From the NCBI RefSeq assembly GCF_013322225.1, contig NZ_JAAMFB010000026.1, positions 43,145 through 107,144 on the forward strand: a stretch of DNA of 64,000 bases. The letters are read 5' to 3'. Within the stretch, counting starts at the first letter, position 1. Every line of letters starts with the position of its first letter. The position numbers and the translations under genes are program-made. This document shows, one piece after another, positions 43,163 to 52,954 of the stretch. Below the pieces are notes generated by a model. That model saw only the letters and a program-made list of their open reading frames with translations, ran no database searches and was not told where the DNA came from. The stretch is from Agrobacterium larrymoorei. Lineage in GTDB: Bacteria > Pseudomonadota > Alphaproteobacteria > Rhizobiales > Rhizobiaceae.

Positions 43163-44379
43163 TGAAGCGCAGCCCCGAACTTGAAGCTATGGCGCAAGCT
43201 GACGAAACGGATGTCAGCAACAAGAACGCGAAACGAAACCAGACGGCAGGCATGGCTGCTCTGGTGATTTTCGGTGTTATCGCTGCATACATGGTCCTTG
43301 CGACCTCGAAAGATGAGCCGCGGGATAATTCTCAGTCGGATGAGGAGTTTCGGACCACAACGTTCCGGCCGCCCGGCTTCGTACGCGATGGGGAGCCGCA
43401 ACCCGCTCCGGAGCAGCCAGTCGTCGTCCTACCGCCACCTCCGCCTCCCCCGCCGCCACCCGAACCGCCAGCTGATACGACAACGTTCAACGTGCCACCG
43501 CCACCAGTGGCCCCGCCTCCCACTGTTGAGGTGCCTAAAGTCGAGGAGTTTCCCGAGCGCTTCCGGTCAAAGCTGGTTACTATGGACCAGAATCTGGGGG
43601 GCAATGCGAGCGGATCGCTGGACGGATCGGCAGGCGGCCCGCCATTGACGGTTGCCGGCGAGGACAAGAATAGCCAGTATCTCTCGTCCGCGAGCGCGAT
43701 CGGCGATCGTAGCGCCAAGGCCCGACAGTTGAAGCGCCTCGACGCTTTAGTACCAGAGGGCACGCTCATTCCAGGAATTCTGGAAACAGCGATCGTCAGC
43801 GATCTTCCCGGGCAGATCCGCGCTATCACCTCCCAGGATGTCTACTCGTTCGACGGTCGGCGCGTGATCATTCCTACAGGCACCCGCCTGATCGGCGAAT
43901 ACCAGTCGGAGGTTACGCGTGGACAGAAGCGTATTTTCGTCGTGTGGACACGCCTGATCCGTGACGATGGTGCCAGCGTGAGGCTGAACTCCATCGGAGC
44001 CGATAGCCTCGGTAGATCTGGATTGACAGGTCACGTTGATAACAAGTTCCGGGAACGCTTCGGCGCGTCTATCCTTCTCTCGATCGTTGGTGGCGGCGCA
44101 AGCTATCTGACGGGATATGGAAGCGAACAGAGTTCAGGTTCCAACAACGACGATGCGCAGCGTGGGGCGGATCTCGCTCGCGAGACGATCGCACAGACGT
44201 TTAGCGACATGGCAAACACCGTGCTTTCGGAAAATCTTCGTATCCCTCCAACGATCAGCGTCCCACAGGGCGAACGCATCTTCATCTTCGTGCGCCAAGA
44301 CCTCGATTTCAGCGACATGTACGACGATCCGGTTACAGAAGCGATGAAGGAGATCAAACGTGAACGCACCGGCAGGTAA
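43162..44379 (+). CDS. virB10: VirB10 core-spanning protein
   Basis: One N-terminal helix, a long Pro-rich region with eight or more consecutive Pro (PPPPPPPPPEPP) and the C-terminal TrbI-type beta domain: LVPEGTLIPGILETAI, RVIIPTGTRLIGEYQS, ADSLGRSGLTGHVDNKFRER and the PTISVPQGERIFIFV end. It senses energy from VirB4/11 and spans the periplasm. The VirB11 gene starts inside its end. Confidence 0.93.
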   Translation: MKRSPELEAMAQADETDVSNKNAKRNQTAGMAALVIFGVIAAYMVLATSKDEPRDNSQSDEEFRTTTFRPPGFVRDGEPQPAPEQPVVVLPPPPPPPPPPEPPADTTTFNVPPPPVAPPPTVEVPKVEEFPERFRSKLVTMDQNLGGNASGSLDGSAGGPPLTVAGEDKNSQYLSSASAIGDRSAKARQLKRLDALVPEGTLIPGILETAIVSDLPGQIRAITSQDVYSFDGRRVIIPTGTRLIGEYQSEVTRGQKRIFVVWTRLIRDDGASVRLNSIGADSLGRSGLTGHVDNKFRERFGASILLSIVGGGASYLTGYGSEQSSGSNNDDAQRGADLARETIAQTFSDMANTVLSENLRIPPTISVPQGERIFIFVRQDLDFSDMYDDPVTEAMKEIKRERTGR

Positions 44380-45382
44380 TCCACTGGTTCATGATCCCCA
44401 CTATTTTCTGACCCGTTCGTTGGAGCCCATCAGGCCGTTTCTTGATGACCCAAAGGTTGTCGAAATCGCGATAAACAAGCCGGGCCACGTATACGTGGAA
44501 CGGTTTGGCGCAGATCATATGGAGCATCATCGTATCGATGCTCTTACCGCGCAAGAGATTGAGAACATCGGGGAGCGCGTCGCCGCCTCAACAAAGCAGT
44601 TCTTGAATCAGGCCAATCCAATCCTGAGCGCGGCGTTGCCGACTGGTGAGCGCATTCAGGTCGTTTTACCCCCCGCAGCTCCTGACGGAGGATCCATTAC
44701 GATCCGAAAGCAGGTCGTCCAAAACTTCTCCCTCGAAGACTACAGGGATAACGGATCGCTGGATAAGGTGTCGGTTGCCGTCGGGGGATTGAGCGACGTC
44801 GATCGCGAGCTCATCCGATATTTGCGTGAAGAGAAGATCTACGACTTCATCCATACCGCGATCACAAAGCGGGTATCGATCCTCATCAGCGGCGGTACGT
44901 CTTCGGGCAAAACGACCTTCCTCAATGCTTTACTCAACTCGGTTGACTTGAATGAGCGCATCCTGACACTCGAAGACACGCGGGAGCTGTTTCCACCCCA
45001 GAAGAACGCGGTTCACCTGATTGCGTCAAAGGGGGCACAGGGCACTGCCAATGTGACCATTCAAAACTTGCTCGAGTCGGCACTGCGCATGCGTCCTGAC
45101 CGCCTTTTCGTGGGGGAGATCAGAGGCGCTGAAGCTTTCTCTTTCCTGCGTGCCATCAACACCGGTCATCCGGGCAGCATGTCCACAGTTCATGCGGACA
45201 CCCCCATGGGGGCATATGAGCAGCTTGCCATGATGATGCAGCAATCCGGCATGTCGGCTGGCTACTCGAAGCAGGACTTGATGTCCTACATTCAAATGGT
45301 GATCCCGATCGTCGTCCAGCTCCGCCGTGAAGGGGGAAAGCGCGGCGTTTCGGAGATTTTCTTTGCAAGAGATGAAGCATGA
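44360..45382 (+). CDS. virB11: VirB11 hexameric ATPase
   Basis: A GTG start gives a 340-residue ATPase with Walker A GGTSSGKTTFLNAL, an Asp box LTLEDTRELF and Walker B-like MRPDRLFVGEIRGAEAFSFL, and HPGSMSTVHAD typical of the GspE/VirB11 group. It drives pilus and transfer functions. The start overlaps the virB10 end by 20 bases and its stop overlaps the virD4 start. Confidence 0.93.
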   Translation: MNAPAGNPLVHDPHYFLTRSLEPIRPFLDDPKVVEIAINKPGHVYVERFGADHMEHHRIDALTAQEIENIGERVAASTKQFLNQANPILSAALPTGERIQVVLPPAAPDGGSITIRKQVVQNFSLEDYRDNGSLDKVSVAVGGLSDVDRELIRYLREEKIYDFIHTAITKRVSILISGGTSSGKTTFLNALLNSVDLNERILTLEDTRELFPPQKNAVHLIASKGAQGTANVTIQNLLESALRMRPDRLFVGEIRGAEAFSFLRAINTGHPGSMSTVHADTPMGAYEQLAMMMQQSGMSAGYSKQDLMSYIQMVIPIVVQLRREGGKRGVSEIFFARDEA

Positions 45383-47481
45383 CGAAAGGCTTCAAAGTCG
45401 TCTACCTTGGATTCTGCCTCGCGATTGGGTTCGCGGTCTGGATGCTCGGCTATGGCGCTGGCCTGCATCTCTTTTACGGCGACGGCCGAATCCTTGACAC
45501 GACGATACGAAGCAATCCCTTTGCTCCAATCCAACAGTTCTGGGCGTACAGCGACAGCCCTTCCCTGCAGAAGGTTGCTCTGGGATCACTTGTGCCGGCC
45601 TTCGTGATTGCCGCGATCACCGCATATCTTGGTTTGAAACCCGTCACGAGCCCGTTGGGTGATGCCGCCTTTCAGGATGTCGCGGGTTTGCGGACAGGCA
45701 AATGGTTCGGCAAAAAGGGGCACATTTTCGGTCGTTTTGGAGGCAAGGTCCTCCGGGCGCAGGACGATCGCCATCACCTGATCATCGGGCCGACAAGGTC
45801 CGGTAAAGGTGCCGGTTACGTCATTCCGAATGCTCTCATGCATGAAGGCTCGATGATCGTTACCGACCTAAAGGGAGAGGTCTTCAAGGCGACGGCCGGC
45901 TATCGGAAGAAGAATGGCAGCCAGGTTTTCATTTTTGCACCGGGCTCCGAGCGCACGAACAGCTATAATCCTCTCGATTTTGTGCGACCGGAACGGGGCA
46001 ATCGAACCACCGACATTCAGAACATTGCCAGCATTCTTGTTCCGGAGAACACGGAGTCTGAGAATTCGGTATGGCAAGCCACCGCGCAGCAGGTTCTCGC
46101 CGGCGCTATAAGCTACATTCTCGAAAGCCCCTTCTACAGGGACCGTCGCAATCTCGGCGAAATCAACTCCTTCTTCAACAGCGGCGTGGATCTCCAGGCC
46201 TTGATGAAGCACATCAAGGAGAAAGAGCCCTACCTCTCGAAATTTACCGTCGAGAGTTTCAACTCATATCTTTCCCTGTCTGATCGAGCCGCTGCATCAG
46301 CCCTTCTCGATATCCAGAAGGCTATGCGACCTTTCAAGAACGAACGTGTTGTCGCCGCAACGAACTTCACGGACATGGACCTTCGATCCATGAAGCGGCG
46401 GCCTATAACAATCTATCTCGCTCCGAACATCACTGACATCACGCTTCTCAGGCCCTTGCTGACCCTGTTTGTCCAGCAGGTCATGGATATTCTCACACTC
46501 GAACATGATCCAAACTCCGTCCCCGTCTATTTCCTTCTCGATGAGTTTCGCCAGCTGAAACGCATGGACGAGATCATGACGAAGCTGCCTTACGTGGCCG
46601 GTTACAAAATCAAGCTCGCTTTCATTATCCAGGACCTGAAAAACCTCGATGAGATATATGGAGAAACCTCGCGGCACTCACTCTTGGGGAATTGCGGCTA
46701 CCAGTTGATCCTTGGTGCAAATGATCAGGCGACGGCCGACTATGCGTCACGAGCTCTCGGCAAGAGGACCATTCGCTACTCGTCGGAGTCTCGCACAATC
46801 GAAATCATGGGACTTCCACGGCGGACGAAGGTCGAGCAAATTCGCGAGCGGGACCTCATGATGTCCCAGGAAGTCCGGCAAATGCCGGAAAACAGAATGA
46901 TCCTGTTGGTAGAGGGCCAGCGTCCAATCTTTGCCGAAAAGCTCCGGTTCTTCAACACCCAGCCATTCAAGGCAGCTGAAGCCTATGCCCAGGCTCACAT
47001 CCCGAGTGTCCCGGATATCGAGTACCTTCCATCGAAGCCGGTCCCGGCGACGACTGCAGAATATAAGAATGCCGGAAACGCAGCGCCGGCAGCTGAGCCT
47101 TCTGCTGCAGCCCAAACGAACACCCCGGAAGCCGTTCCCGCTCAAAAAGAGCCGGAAAAGCACGTTCCTGCAGCGGAGGCACCGGAGCCAGCGGAAGTAA
47201 CATCGCCGGCCGCCACTCCGACCAAGCGTACCGTCAACCCGGCAGCATTGACCTCGAAAGCCAAAACCACGCCCGCAGCCCGCCCCAAAGCCGCGCGGAA
47301 GCGCAGTAGCGCAGCGTCGGATGAGGTTGCACGGCGAGAAGAGATTGAAGCACTGCATTCCCTTGCAGCACAAAGGCTTCGCGAACAGGTCGATAAAAAC
47401 AGCGTCGGAAAGAACCCGACTAAGCGAAAGAATATCATGGACGTTTTCGCTGCAACTGTTCCAGACCCAGAGACAGCCTGA
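45379..47481 (+). CDS. virD4: VirD4 coupling protein
   Basis: Two N-terminal helices, Walker A IGPTRSGKGAGYVIPN, Walker B LLDEFRQLKRM with the Gln-rich ILVP/ENTESENSV region and the C-terminal Q-motif of TraG/VirD4 ATPases. The last 150 residues are Ala/Pro/Lys rich and unstructured. It recruits the relaxase-DNA complex to the channel. A hairpin follows the stop. Confidence 0.93.
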   Translation: MTKGFKVVYLGFCLAIGFAVWMLGYGAGLHLFYGDGRILDTTIRSNPFAPIQQFWAYSDSPSLQKVALGSLVPAFVIAAITAYLGLKPVTSPLGDAAFQDVAGLRTGKWFGKKGHIFGRFGGKVLRAQDDRHHLIIGPTRSGKGAGYVIPNALMHEGSMIVTDLKGEVFKATAGYRKKNGSQVFIFAPGSERTNSYNPLDFVRPERGNRTTDIQNIASILVPENTESENSVWQATAQQVLAGAISYILESPFYRDRRNLGEINSFFNSGVDLQALMKHIKEKEPYLSKFTVESFNSYLSLSDRAAASALLDIQKAMRPFKNERVVAATNFTDMDLRSMKRRPITIYLAPNITDITLLRPLLTLFVQQVMDILTLEHDPNSVPVYFLLDEFRQLKRMDEIMTKLPYVAGYKIKLAFIIQDLKNLDEIYGETSRHSLLGNCGYQLILGANDQATADYASRALGKRTIRYSSESRTIEIMGLPRRTKVEQIRERDLMMSQEVRQMPENRMILLVEGQRPIFAEKLRFFNTQPFKAAEAYAQAHIPSVPDIEYLPSKPVPATTAEYKNAGNAAPAAEPSAAAQTNTPEAVPAQKEPEKHVPAAEAPEPAEVTSPAATPTKRTVNPAALTSKAKTTPAARPKAARKRSSAASDEVARREEIEALHSLAAQRLREQVDKNSVGKNPTKRKNIMDVFAATVPDPETA

Positions 47482-47490
47482 ATATGAAAC

Positions 47491-47517
47491 GGCCCTAAGA
47501 GTTTCGCTCTCAGGGCC
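47491..47517 (+). terminator. Hairpin after virD4
   Basis: GGCCCTAAGAG (47491-47501) and CTCTCAGGGCC (47507-47517) pair with one mismatch over TTTCG. It lies between convergent virD4 and the leftward relaxase operon, and can serve both strands, though neither side has a long T tract. Confidence 0.6.
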
Positions 47518-47541
47518 GGTAGAACCTACTTACTAGAAGGC

Positions 47542-47742
47542 CTAGAACGGCCAGAAGCCTGCAAGGTATTGGCCCGCCTCTGCGAGCCAGATCGCAGCCG
47601 CCTCGTACCATCCTACAGCCGTCTGATACGCGAAACTGACAGCAGCAAGAACAGCAATAAGCGCAAAAATCGCAACGAGGCCTTTTCCTACGGCTTCGTC
47701 TGACTTTCTGTTCTCAGTCTGAATCACGTATCGCTCTGTCAT
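47542..47742 (-). CDS. 66-residue membrane protein of the relaxase operon
   Basis: One strong helix (GKGLVAIFALIAVLAAVSFAY) and a second amphipathic segment (AAAIWLAEAGQYLAGFWPF). The start is six bases past the relaxase stop, so it is co-transcribed. No family recognised; it ends at the convergent hairpin. Confidence 0.6.
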   Translation of the reverse strand: MTERYVIQTENRKSDEAVGKGLVAIFALIAVLAAVSFAYQTAVGWYEAAAIWLAEAGQYLAGFWPF

Positions 47743-47748
47743 GGCCTA

Positions 47749-50268
47749 TTACCGCTCACGATCGTCTCGATCGCGGTCCCTCTGTTCGTTTTGCTCGCGC
47801 TCAAGTTCTTCAAGACGAGGCACGTGCTGCTGCGCAGGGTCCGTTCGCGTGGTTTCCCCTGCTTTCTGTCCCTCACGCTCTTCTTTTACACGATCTTGCT
47901 GCTTGTTTGTAGCCTCGATCGTATCGGCCAGCTCGTGCGCCTCGCGCTCGTTTGGAAGTTGGCCCTGCTCCTCTTCCGCATCAAGCTGAAGGTCGCGCTG
48001 ACGATCGTCAGGAACATCAGACGTGGAAACGGTTTTGTTGGTCGTGCTTTCGTCTGACCGACCGTCTTCGCGGTCGATTTTTTCGACTTCGCTGCGAAGC
48101 TCTGGATCCTCGATAGCGACATCGCGAAGGTAGGCGTTTCCGTCGGCCGCGAGCTCGGCGGTACGCCGAAGCGCTGACCTAAGCCCGGTCTCGTACATTT
48201 CGAGGTCTTCTTCAGAAAACTCGCCCGATTGTACCAGCGCGATACCTTCTCTGAAATGCTCGACATCGATCATCGCGTCATTGCCAGCCTCAACAACGGC
48301 TTCGCCATGCTTGGCGACAGCCTCATCCCACTTCTTGCTGACCTCGTCAGCCTCGTTGGCGAGGCGTTGGGCGTCATCGCGGACAGCGTCCGTGGCGATG
48401 GCTTCACCTCGTTCCTCTGCTCCCCCACGCTGGTCCGTGGCGTCAGCAGGCGGTTCCCGATCGGCGTCGTTGCCAATCTGTCTGTCACCAGCGCGCTCGG
48501 TGAGCTCGAGCATTTCACGGCGGAGATTCACAATTTCGCGGGCCGTAGTTGCAACCTCATCGAAACCGGCCCTGTCATCGGGTCCAGCGCTTCGCTCAAG
48601 TCTGAACAGAGCCGTTTCGACAGTCTTTTCGTATGATTCAAACTCCTGGCGTGTCTGCTCGCGCATGTCCTCTACCTCCAAAAGCATCTTCTGCAATGAT
48701 ATCATATTTGTACGGAAATCGCCGCCGAAATCCGAGTGAACGACTGTTGAGTTGTTTGCAGATTCGAGCTCTCTGAGCCCGGTCTCAATGACATCACGAT
48801 GTTCAGCTGCAAATGCTACAGTCCGCCTATCACCGGAAACAGCAGCTATCTTTTGCCACGTCTCCTGAGCCTTGACCGTGTACTGCCGGCTGCGATCACT
48901 TGACGCGACAGTGCGTCGCCCTGATCGCTTGGCATCGTAACGAGCCTGAGCGGGCTCACTTGTTCCAACGTGCTCGGTCCTACCGTCGCGGTTTACGGCC
49001 CTGACCTGGTTACGCGTATACGCAGGCGCTGAGGCAAACTCCCGTCGATCTGTCATTTCCATATTGATGCCGTGATCGCGCGCCTTCTCGGCCATCACTT
49101 CACGCCATTGGCGGAAGGTTGCCGGCGTTGTCTCGATGCGGTCCCCGGCTTCTGATCGCATCGTGACGATAGCATGAGCATGGACATGCGGACGCTTGCC
49201 CCCCTCCCCTGCTTCCTTGGTGTCAGTTTCTGGGTCGTGCATCGCAAAGACGTACCGATGTCCAGCAAACTGGTCAGCGAGGAAATCTCGAACAGCGCCT
49301 TCAAAGGCTCCCGCATCGGTTCCGGCACGGGCCGACATGATGACATGCATCAAATCACGGCTTTTGCGGCTATGAAGCTCTTCGCGCCATTCTTTTTGAA
49401 CGAGATCCCCGGCCGCCTTACCGTCTGCTATTAAGCGACCGCGATCGTCCCGAACCTCTGCACTGTCCTCGATAAGCTCCCGAACCTTAGTGGTGCCGTA
49501 TTCGACACCGTTTCCATAGCCGCCGAAAGAAAACCTTGCAGCGCCCTGACCTGCGACGGCGCTAGCGTCAAAACGTTGCTGTACGATCCCGGCGGCCTTG
49601 GCGTCGGCTGTAAGCCTCTCACCCTGCCCGCTGCGTAAAACGACAAGGCCATCAATCGTCAATGAGCCATCACCGCGCTCTGCGATGGCATAAGCATACC
49701 GGCGGTCGCCAAAACCGCTCGAAAGGATATCTCGCACCCGCCGGTGCAAATCCCCTCCATCCGCACTCGCCGCGACCTCAACCGAGAAGCTTCCGATATC
49801 ACGGCTCTCGGTCCGGTTCTGAAAGAGATGGTTCCAGTCGCCCCGAACACGAGCAAGATCTTCACGGCCTTCCAGTTTCTCGCCGTTTTCATTCTCTACC
49901 TTCAACTCACCGCCACGCGAGACGTAGTTGAGCATAGATCCAACGCGTGCACCGCCGCCATAGGAGGCCATTTTCACAACAGCTGGCTGACCTCCCTTCG
50001 CGACGCTAGTAAGACGCGCCTCCATCGGACGGCTGGAAGCCGCCGCAGTACCAGAAGGCATGGAGATCCGGGGAAACTGCATGCGCGGCATCCGCATAGG
50101 CTTAGCCTTGGGTCCGCCTCCCCCGCGCTTAATTTCCTTTATCTGATGAACGTACTTGAAGAGGTTTTCTTCGGATTGCTGAGCCTTTCCCCCAAGTGAC
50201 ATTTCGTGCAGAAGCGCCGCGCGCTTCTGCTCCCATTCGCTTGTGAACGCTCCGAAGAAGAACTCCAA
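47749..50268 (-). CDS. Relaxase/mobilisation nuclease
   Basis: The 839-residue protein has a relaxase domain with the motif I Tyr region GSMLNYVSRGGE, the metal-binding motif III HVHAHAIVTMRS, and long charged coiled-coil stretches toward the C-terminus. The TTG start has GGAGGAATAGCA upstream. The order MobC-like gene, relaxase, then small membrane protein is typical for mobilisation regions. A candidate P-type nic site lies upstream of the operon. The C-terminal 350 residues are acidic and low in complexity. I cannot name the MOB family with certainty; MOBP/MOBQ types are the best fits. Confidence 0.85.
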   Translation of the reverse strand: MEFFFGAFTSEWEQKRAALLHEMSLGGKAQQSEENLFKYVHQIKEIKRGGGGPKAKPMRMPRMQFPRISMPSGTAAASSRPMEARLTSVAKGGQPAVVKMASYGGGARVGSMLNYVSRGGELKVENENGEKLEGREDLARVRGDWNHLFQNRTESRDIGSFSVEVAASADGGDLHRRVRDILSSGFGDRRYAYAIAERGDGSLTIDGLVVLRSGQGERLTADAKAAGIVQQRFDASAVAGQGAARFSFGGYGNGVEYGTTKVRELIEDSAEVRDDRGRLIADGKAAGDLVQKEWREELHSRKSRDLMHVIMSARAGTDAGAFEGAVRDFLADQFAGHRYVFAMHDPETDTKEAGEGGKRPHVHAHAIVTMRSEAGDRIETTPATFRQWREVMAEKARDHGINMEMTDRREFASAPAYTRNQVRAVNRDGRTEHVGTSEPAQARYDAKRSGRRTVASSDRSRQYTVKAQETWQKIAAVSGDRRTVAFAAEHRDVIETGLRELESANNSTVVHSDFGGDFRTNMISLQKMLLEVEDMREQTRQEFESYEKTVETALFRLERSAGPDDRAGFDEVATTAREIVNLRREMLELTERAGDRQIGNDADREPPADATDQRGGAEERGEAIATDAVRDDAQRLANEADEVSKKWDEAVAKHGEAVVEAGNDAMIDVEHFREGIALVQSGEFSEEDLEMYETGLRSALRRTAELAADGNAYLRDVAIEDPELRSEVEKIDREDGRSDESTTNKTVSTSDVPDDRQRDLQLDAEEEQGQLPNEREAHELADTIEATNKQQDRVKEEREGQKAGETTRTDPAQQHVPRLEELEREQNEQRDRDRDDRER

Positions 50269-50270
50269 TG

Positions 50271-50672
50271 CTATTCCTCCCCACGCCGCTGATAGCCAGC
50301 ACGCCTTGAAAGCGATCGAAGCTCAAGCATTACAGCAGCCTGAATGGACTGAACGTTGGCGAGATTTATATCCAGTTCGCTCGGATGAACGGCCTTACCG
50401 CTGTTCAAGGCTCGCGCGACCTGGTTCAAGTTCACGCCGATCTTGCGCATATCTTCCAGCAAAGCCGCCATGATAAGCCGGTCATCACGCGTCAATATCG
50501 GCCGAACGCCTGCGCCCTCAAGCAGAAGCGAACGGAAAAATGCCGACACGCTCATATCAGCTGCTATGGCTGCCTCCTCGATTTTTTCATGTTCGGTATC
50601 CGTAACGCGCACGTTTACGAGCCGGTCTTTGCGGGCTTTAGTCGCAGACGTCACCAAACTGTTTTCACTCAT
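50271..50672 (-). CDS. MobC-like relaxosome accessory protein
   Basis: Starting at MSENSLVTSA, it has an N-terminal ribbon-helix-helix-like region (RKDRLVNVRVTDTEHEKI, then MSVSAFFRSLLLEGAG) and the MobC signature MRKIGVNLNQVARALNSG. Such proteins bind oriT and help the relaxase nick. An earlier ATG at 50696 is possible. The relaxase gene starts two bases after its stop. Confidence 0.85.
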   Translation of the reverse strand: MSENSLVTSATKARKDRLVNVRVTDTEHEKIEEAAIAADMSVSAFFRSLLLEGAGVRPILTRDDRLIMAALLEDMRKIGVNLNQVARALNSGKAVHPSELDINLANVQSIQAAVMLELRSLSRRAGYQRRGEE

Positions 50673-50757
50673 CAGCCGCAGGCCTTTCCAGAGCAAAGCG
50701 AAGGCATCGAGGGCCAGTCACTCGATAGTAGCGCTCAAAATGTAAAACATTTTTGCG

Positions 50758-50765
50758 TATCCTGC
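50758..50765 (+). other. Candidate oriT nic site (TATCCTGC)
   Basis: TATCCTGC matches the IncP/Ti-type nic consensus YATCCTG^Y and lies 86 bases upstream of the MobC-like start, where an oriT is expected. The match is short, so it is supported mainly by position. Confidence 0.45.
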
Positions 50766-51397
50766 CACCCTTAAGCACTGAAAAATATTGACCCATTTCA
50801 CCCATCTCTTCTCCCACTGATTCCGACGCTTACGCATCGGCTTCAAAGCATTAAAACGCTCACCAGGGTTCACCGCCAACACCGCTAAGAAGCCCTTGGT
50901 ATGGCAGCCGTACTCACCCGCAAGGAACGCTTCGCTCTACGCCCTTGCAGCTTCCGTGCGCCTACCAAAGTCGGCCATCACGCGGCTCCGGGGTTCACCA
51001 CTCGGATTGAACACGCGACGCCGCCACACGAACGAGCCGTAAGGTCTTGCAATGTGTCTTATCCAATCGCTGATCTACGACGGTGGGCAAACACCGCGCC
51101 AGCCACTAGGTAAATACGTGTCGTGTGTTCGTGTCGTGTTGTCATAACGTTGTTTCGATCTTAACCAATGTATTGACGAACCGTGTTGCAGCACCTTATT
51201 TTCACACGATGCGTTCGTGGATCACCTTCCCTCGTGGGATGGCACCGTTGTTTCGCTGCCGTTGTTTAGGTCTCAACATCCCTGCGTCCCGATGTAGGCT
51301 CACCGGATGAGAGGAGCGTAAGCAAGATTTCGACGCAGGGGTGCGCTCCAAGTTTTTAGAGGCTGGGAAATATCTTTGGGACGACAAAGGAATAGCG
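50766..51397. other. Non-coding region between mobC-like and parA-like genes
   Basis: No supported gene; a plus frame at 50901-51113 has no recognisable character. The region should contain the rest of oriT and the divergent promoters. A 10-base element CGTGTCGTGT occurs twice near 51118-51140, and TTGACGAACC at 51175 may be part of a promoter. Confidence 0.5.
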
Positions 51398-52099
51398 ATG
51401 ACCATTTGTATGTCCGCAGTGAGCGGTAAAGGCGGCGCAGGAAAAACGACTGCTGTCATCCTGCTGGCCGGGGAATTTGCTCTCGAAGGCAAAACCGTCC
51501 TGCTCATTGATGCGGATAGTCGGCAAAATCTCTCGACGTGGTTCCAGCGGTCGACCGATAAGAACTATCAACCGGACGGCATAACGCTTGTTACGGCGGC
51601 TCAGGACGCTGGCATTCGGCAAATCCTCGAACAGGAGGCCGCAAACTATGACGTAGTGATCATGGACTCTCCCGGCCAGGACACCGTTACGAGAGATACG
51701 ATTATTGCGGGTTCTCACGTGGTAGTTACGCCAATTCAACCAGCGCAGGATGAGATCGTGGCCGCAGGACAAGCCGCCAACGACGTTGCCGAAATGAGCG
51801 ATCAGGTAGGGCGACAGATTCCACACCTCATATACAGGACGCGGATTAGCATGCCGAACCGGGCCCTTGAAGAGTATCGTCTGATTCGTCCGTTTGTCGC
51901 CAACCTGCAAGAGGGCGGCTACAATTCGCACCTGCTCGAAACCGAACTTGTTGAACGGAATCCTTATCGAGAGATTCGAACTGGCTATGGAACACTGCAG
52001 ATGCTCGAACTAACGGAACCCGTGAAAAAGGCCCGCGTAGAAGCTCTAGCATTCAAGCACGAAGTCGAAGGCTATCTCCACACGAACGCAAGGGGTTAA
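51398..52099 (+). CDS. ParA/VirC1-like ATPase
   Basis: Starts MTICMSAVSGKGGAGKTT with the deviant Walker A of ParA/MinD proteins, then LLIDADSRQNLSTW and YDVVIMDSPGQDTVT. At about 233 residues it matches VirC1 and small orphan ParA proteins found by conjugation regions, which recruit the relaxosome to the cell pole. The following gene is a likely partner. An in-frame ATG at 51341 would add 19 residues before the Walker motif and is less likely. Confidence 0.88.
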   Translation: MTICMSAVSGKGGAGKTTAVILLAGEFALEGKTVLLIDADSRQNLSTWFQRSTDKNYQPDGITLVTAAQDAGIRQILEQEAANYDVVIMDSPGQDTVTRDTIIAGSHVVVTPIQPAQDEIVAAGQAANDVAEMSDQVGRQIPHLIYRTRISMPNRALEEYRLIRPFVANLQEGGYNSHLLETELVERNPYREIRTGYGTLQMLELTEPVKKARVEALAFKHEVEGYLHTNARG

Positions 52100-52103
52100 T
52101 GCG

Positions 52104-52574
52104 ATGGTTAAGCGCGATACTAGCGTAACAGATTTCGCGGTTGCGCCTCGCAAGCCGCGCCAGGAGCCACAAGTCGGCCAGCCTGCGTCTCCGCAGGCCG
52201 ATCCGGCTGCTCCTGAGATCGTGGTTCACGAGAACGCCGCGCACATAGAGCCGACGGACACGAACGCGAGCGCTCCCGCCCCTAAAGCCGACGGCAAAGC
52301 AAGTCCGAACCAACAAGGCGGGACGCTGATTTCCGCCGATGAGGACGTTCGCCGGGTGCGGACCACAACACGAGCTCTGCGCCAAGAGGCGTCGAGACTG
52401 CGCTTACAGGACCTAAAACAGTCCAAAGCGAGGGAAAGCAAGCACTTCGTAAATTGCCCTCTAGACTTCGATACCAAACAACGGCTCGCCCGAGCGGCAG
52501 TCGAGAATGAAATCAAAATGACGGTTATCATCAAGACGGCTATAGACCAATACTTGCGGGACAACGGGTATTGA
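52104..52574 (+). CDS. ParA partner, VirC2-like DNA-binding protein
   Basis: A disordered Ala/Pro-rich N-terminal half is followed by a C-terminal ribbon-helix-helix-like domain (FVNCPLDFDTKQRLARAA, then MTVIIKTAIDQYLRDNG). VirC2 has a ribbon-helix-helix fold and acts with VirC1 next to the transfer origin, which this arrangement resembles. The gene starts five bases after the ParA stop, so they are an operon. Confidence 0.75.
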   Translation: MVKRDTSVTDFAVAPRKPRQEPQVGQPASPQADPAAPEIVVHENAAHIEPTDTNASAPAPKADGKASPNQQGGTLISADEDVRRVRTTTRALRQEASRLRLQDLKQSKARESKHFVNCPLDFDTKQRLARAAVENEIKMTVIIKTAIDQYLRDNGY

Positions 52575-52954
52575 TCCTCGATCCCAAATTCCTTTGTGGC
52601 TTTGCATTGGGCGGAGCGCAGGGAGTTGTTTTTGCCCCGCGAGCGGAGTCAGTCGGTATTGACCTTCCCCGATTGAAAATCTCCATTTTGGTGCAAATGC
52701 TGAATGAGAAGAATGTAACCGATAAGGGTGACCGACCCCCGGATCAAGCGGCCAAGGAGCAGGTGTTTCCCGTATCCAAATGGGATATAAAAAACTTTGT
52801 CGCTCAGTCGTCAGTTCTCGTTACAAACTGTATTAGCATACCTGGAAACTCTATCGCCTGCGAGATGACTGCAAAATTTGGATGGATCGAAGATGATACC
52901 GCATTGGAAGGTGTTTTCGAGGCAAAGATGACAAATGACCTCCAGTTTCGATGA
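52571..52954 (+). CDS. Uncertain hypothetical protein
   Basis: A TTG-started frame overlapping the previous stop by four bases gives 127 residues without recognised motif (ILDPKFLCGFALGGAQGVVF). No ribosome site is evident, and a competing minus-strand frame covers part of it. I list it as weak. Confidence 0.3.
   Translation: MILDPKFLCGFALGGAQGVVFAPRAESVGIDLPRLKISILVQMLNEKNVTDKGDRPPDQAAKEQVFPVSKWDIKNFVAQSSVLVTNCISIPGNSIACEMTAKFGWIEDDTALEGVFEAKMTNDLQFR

Noticed and set aside
43400..43520. Low-complexity Pro codon run as a tandem repeat
   Set aside because: It is the Pro-rich periplasmic linker of VirB10 and needs no separate explanation.
50901..51113. Short plus-strand frame in the oriT region
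   Set aside because: Arg/Ala/Pro-rich composition typical of random high-GC sequence and no ribosome site.
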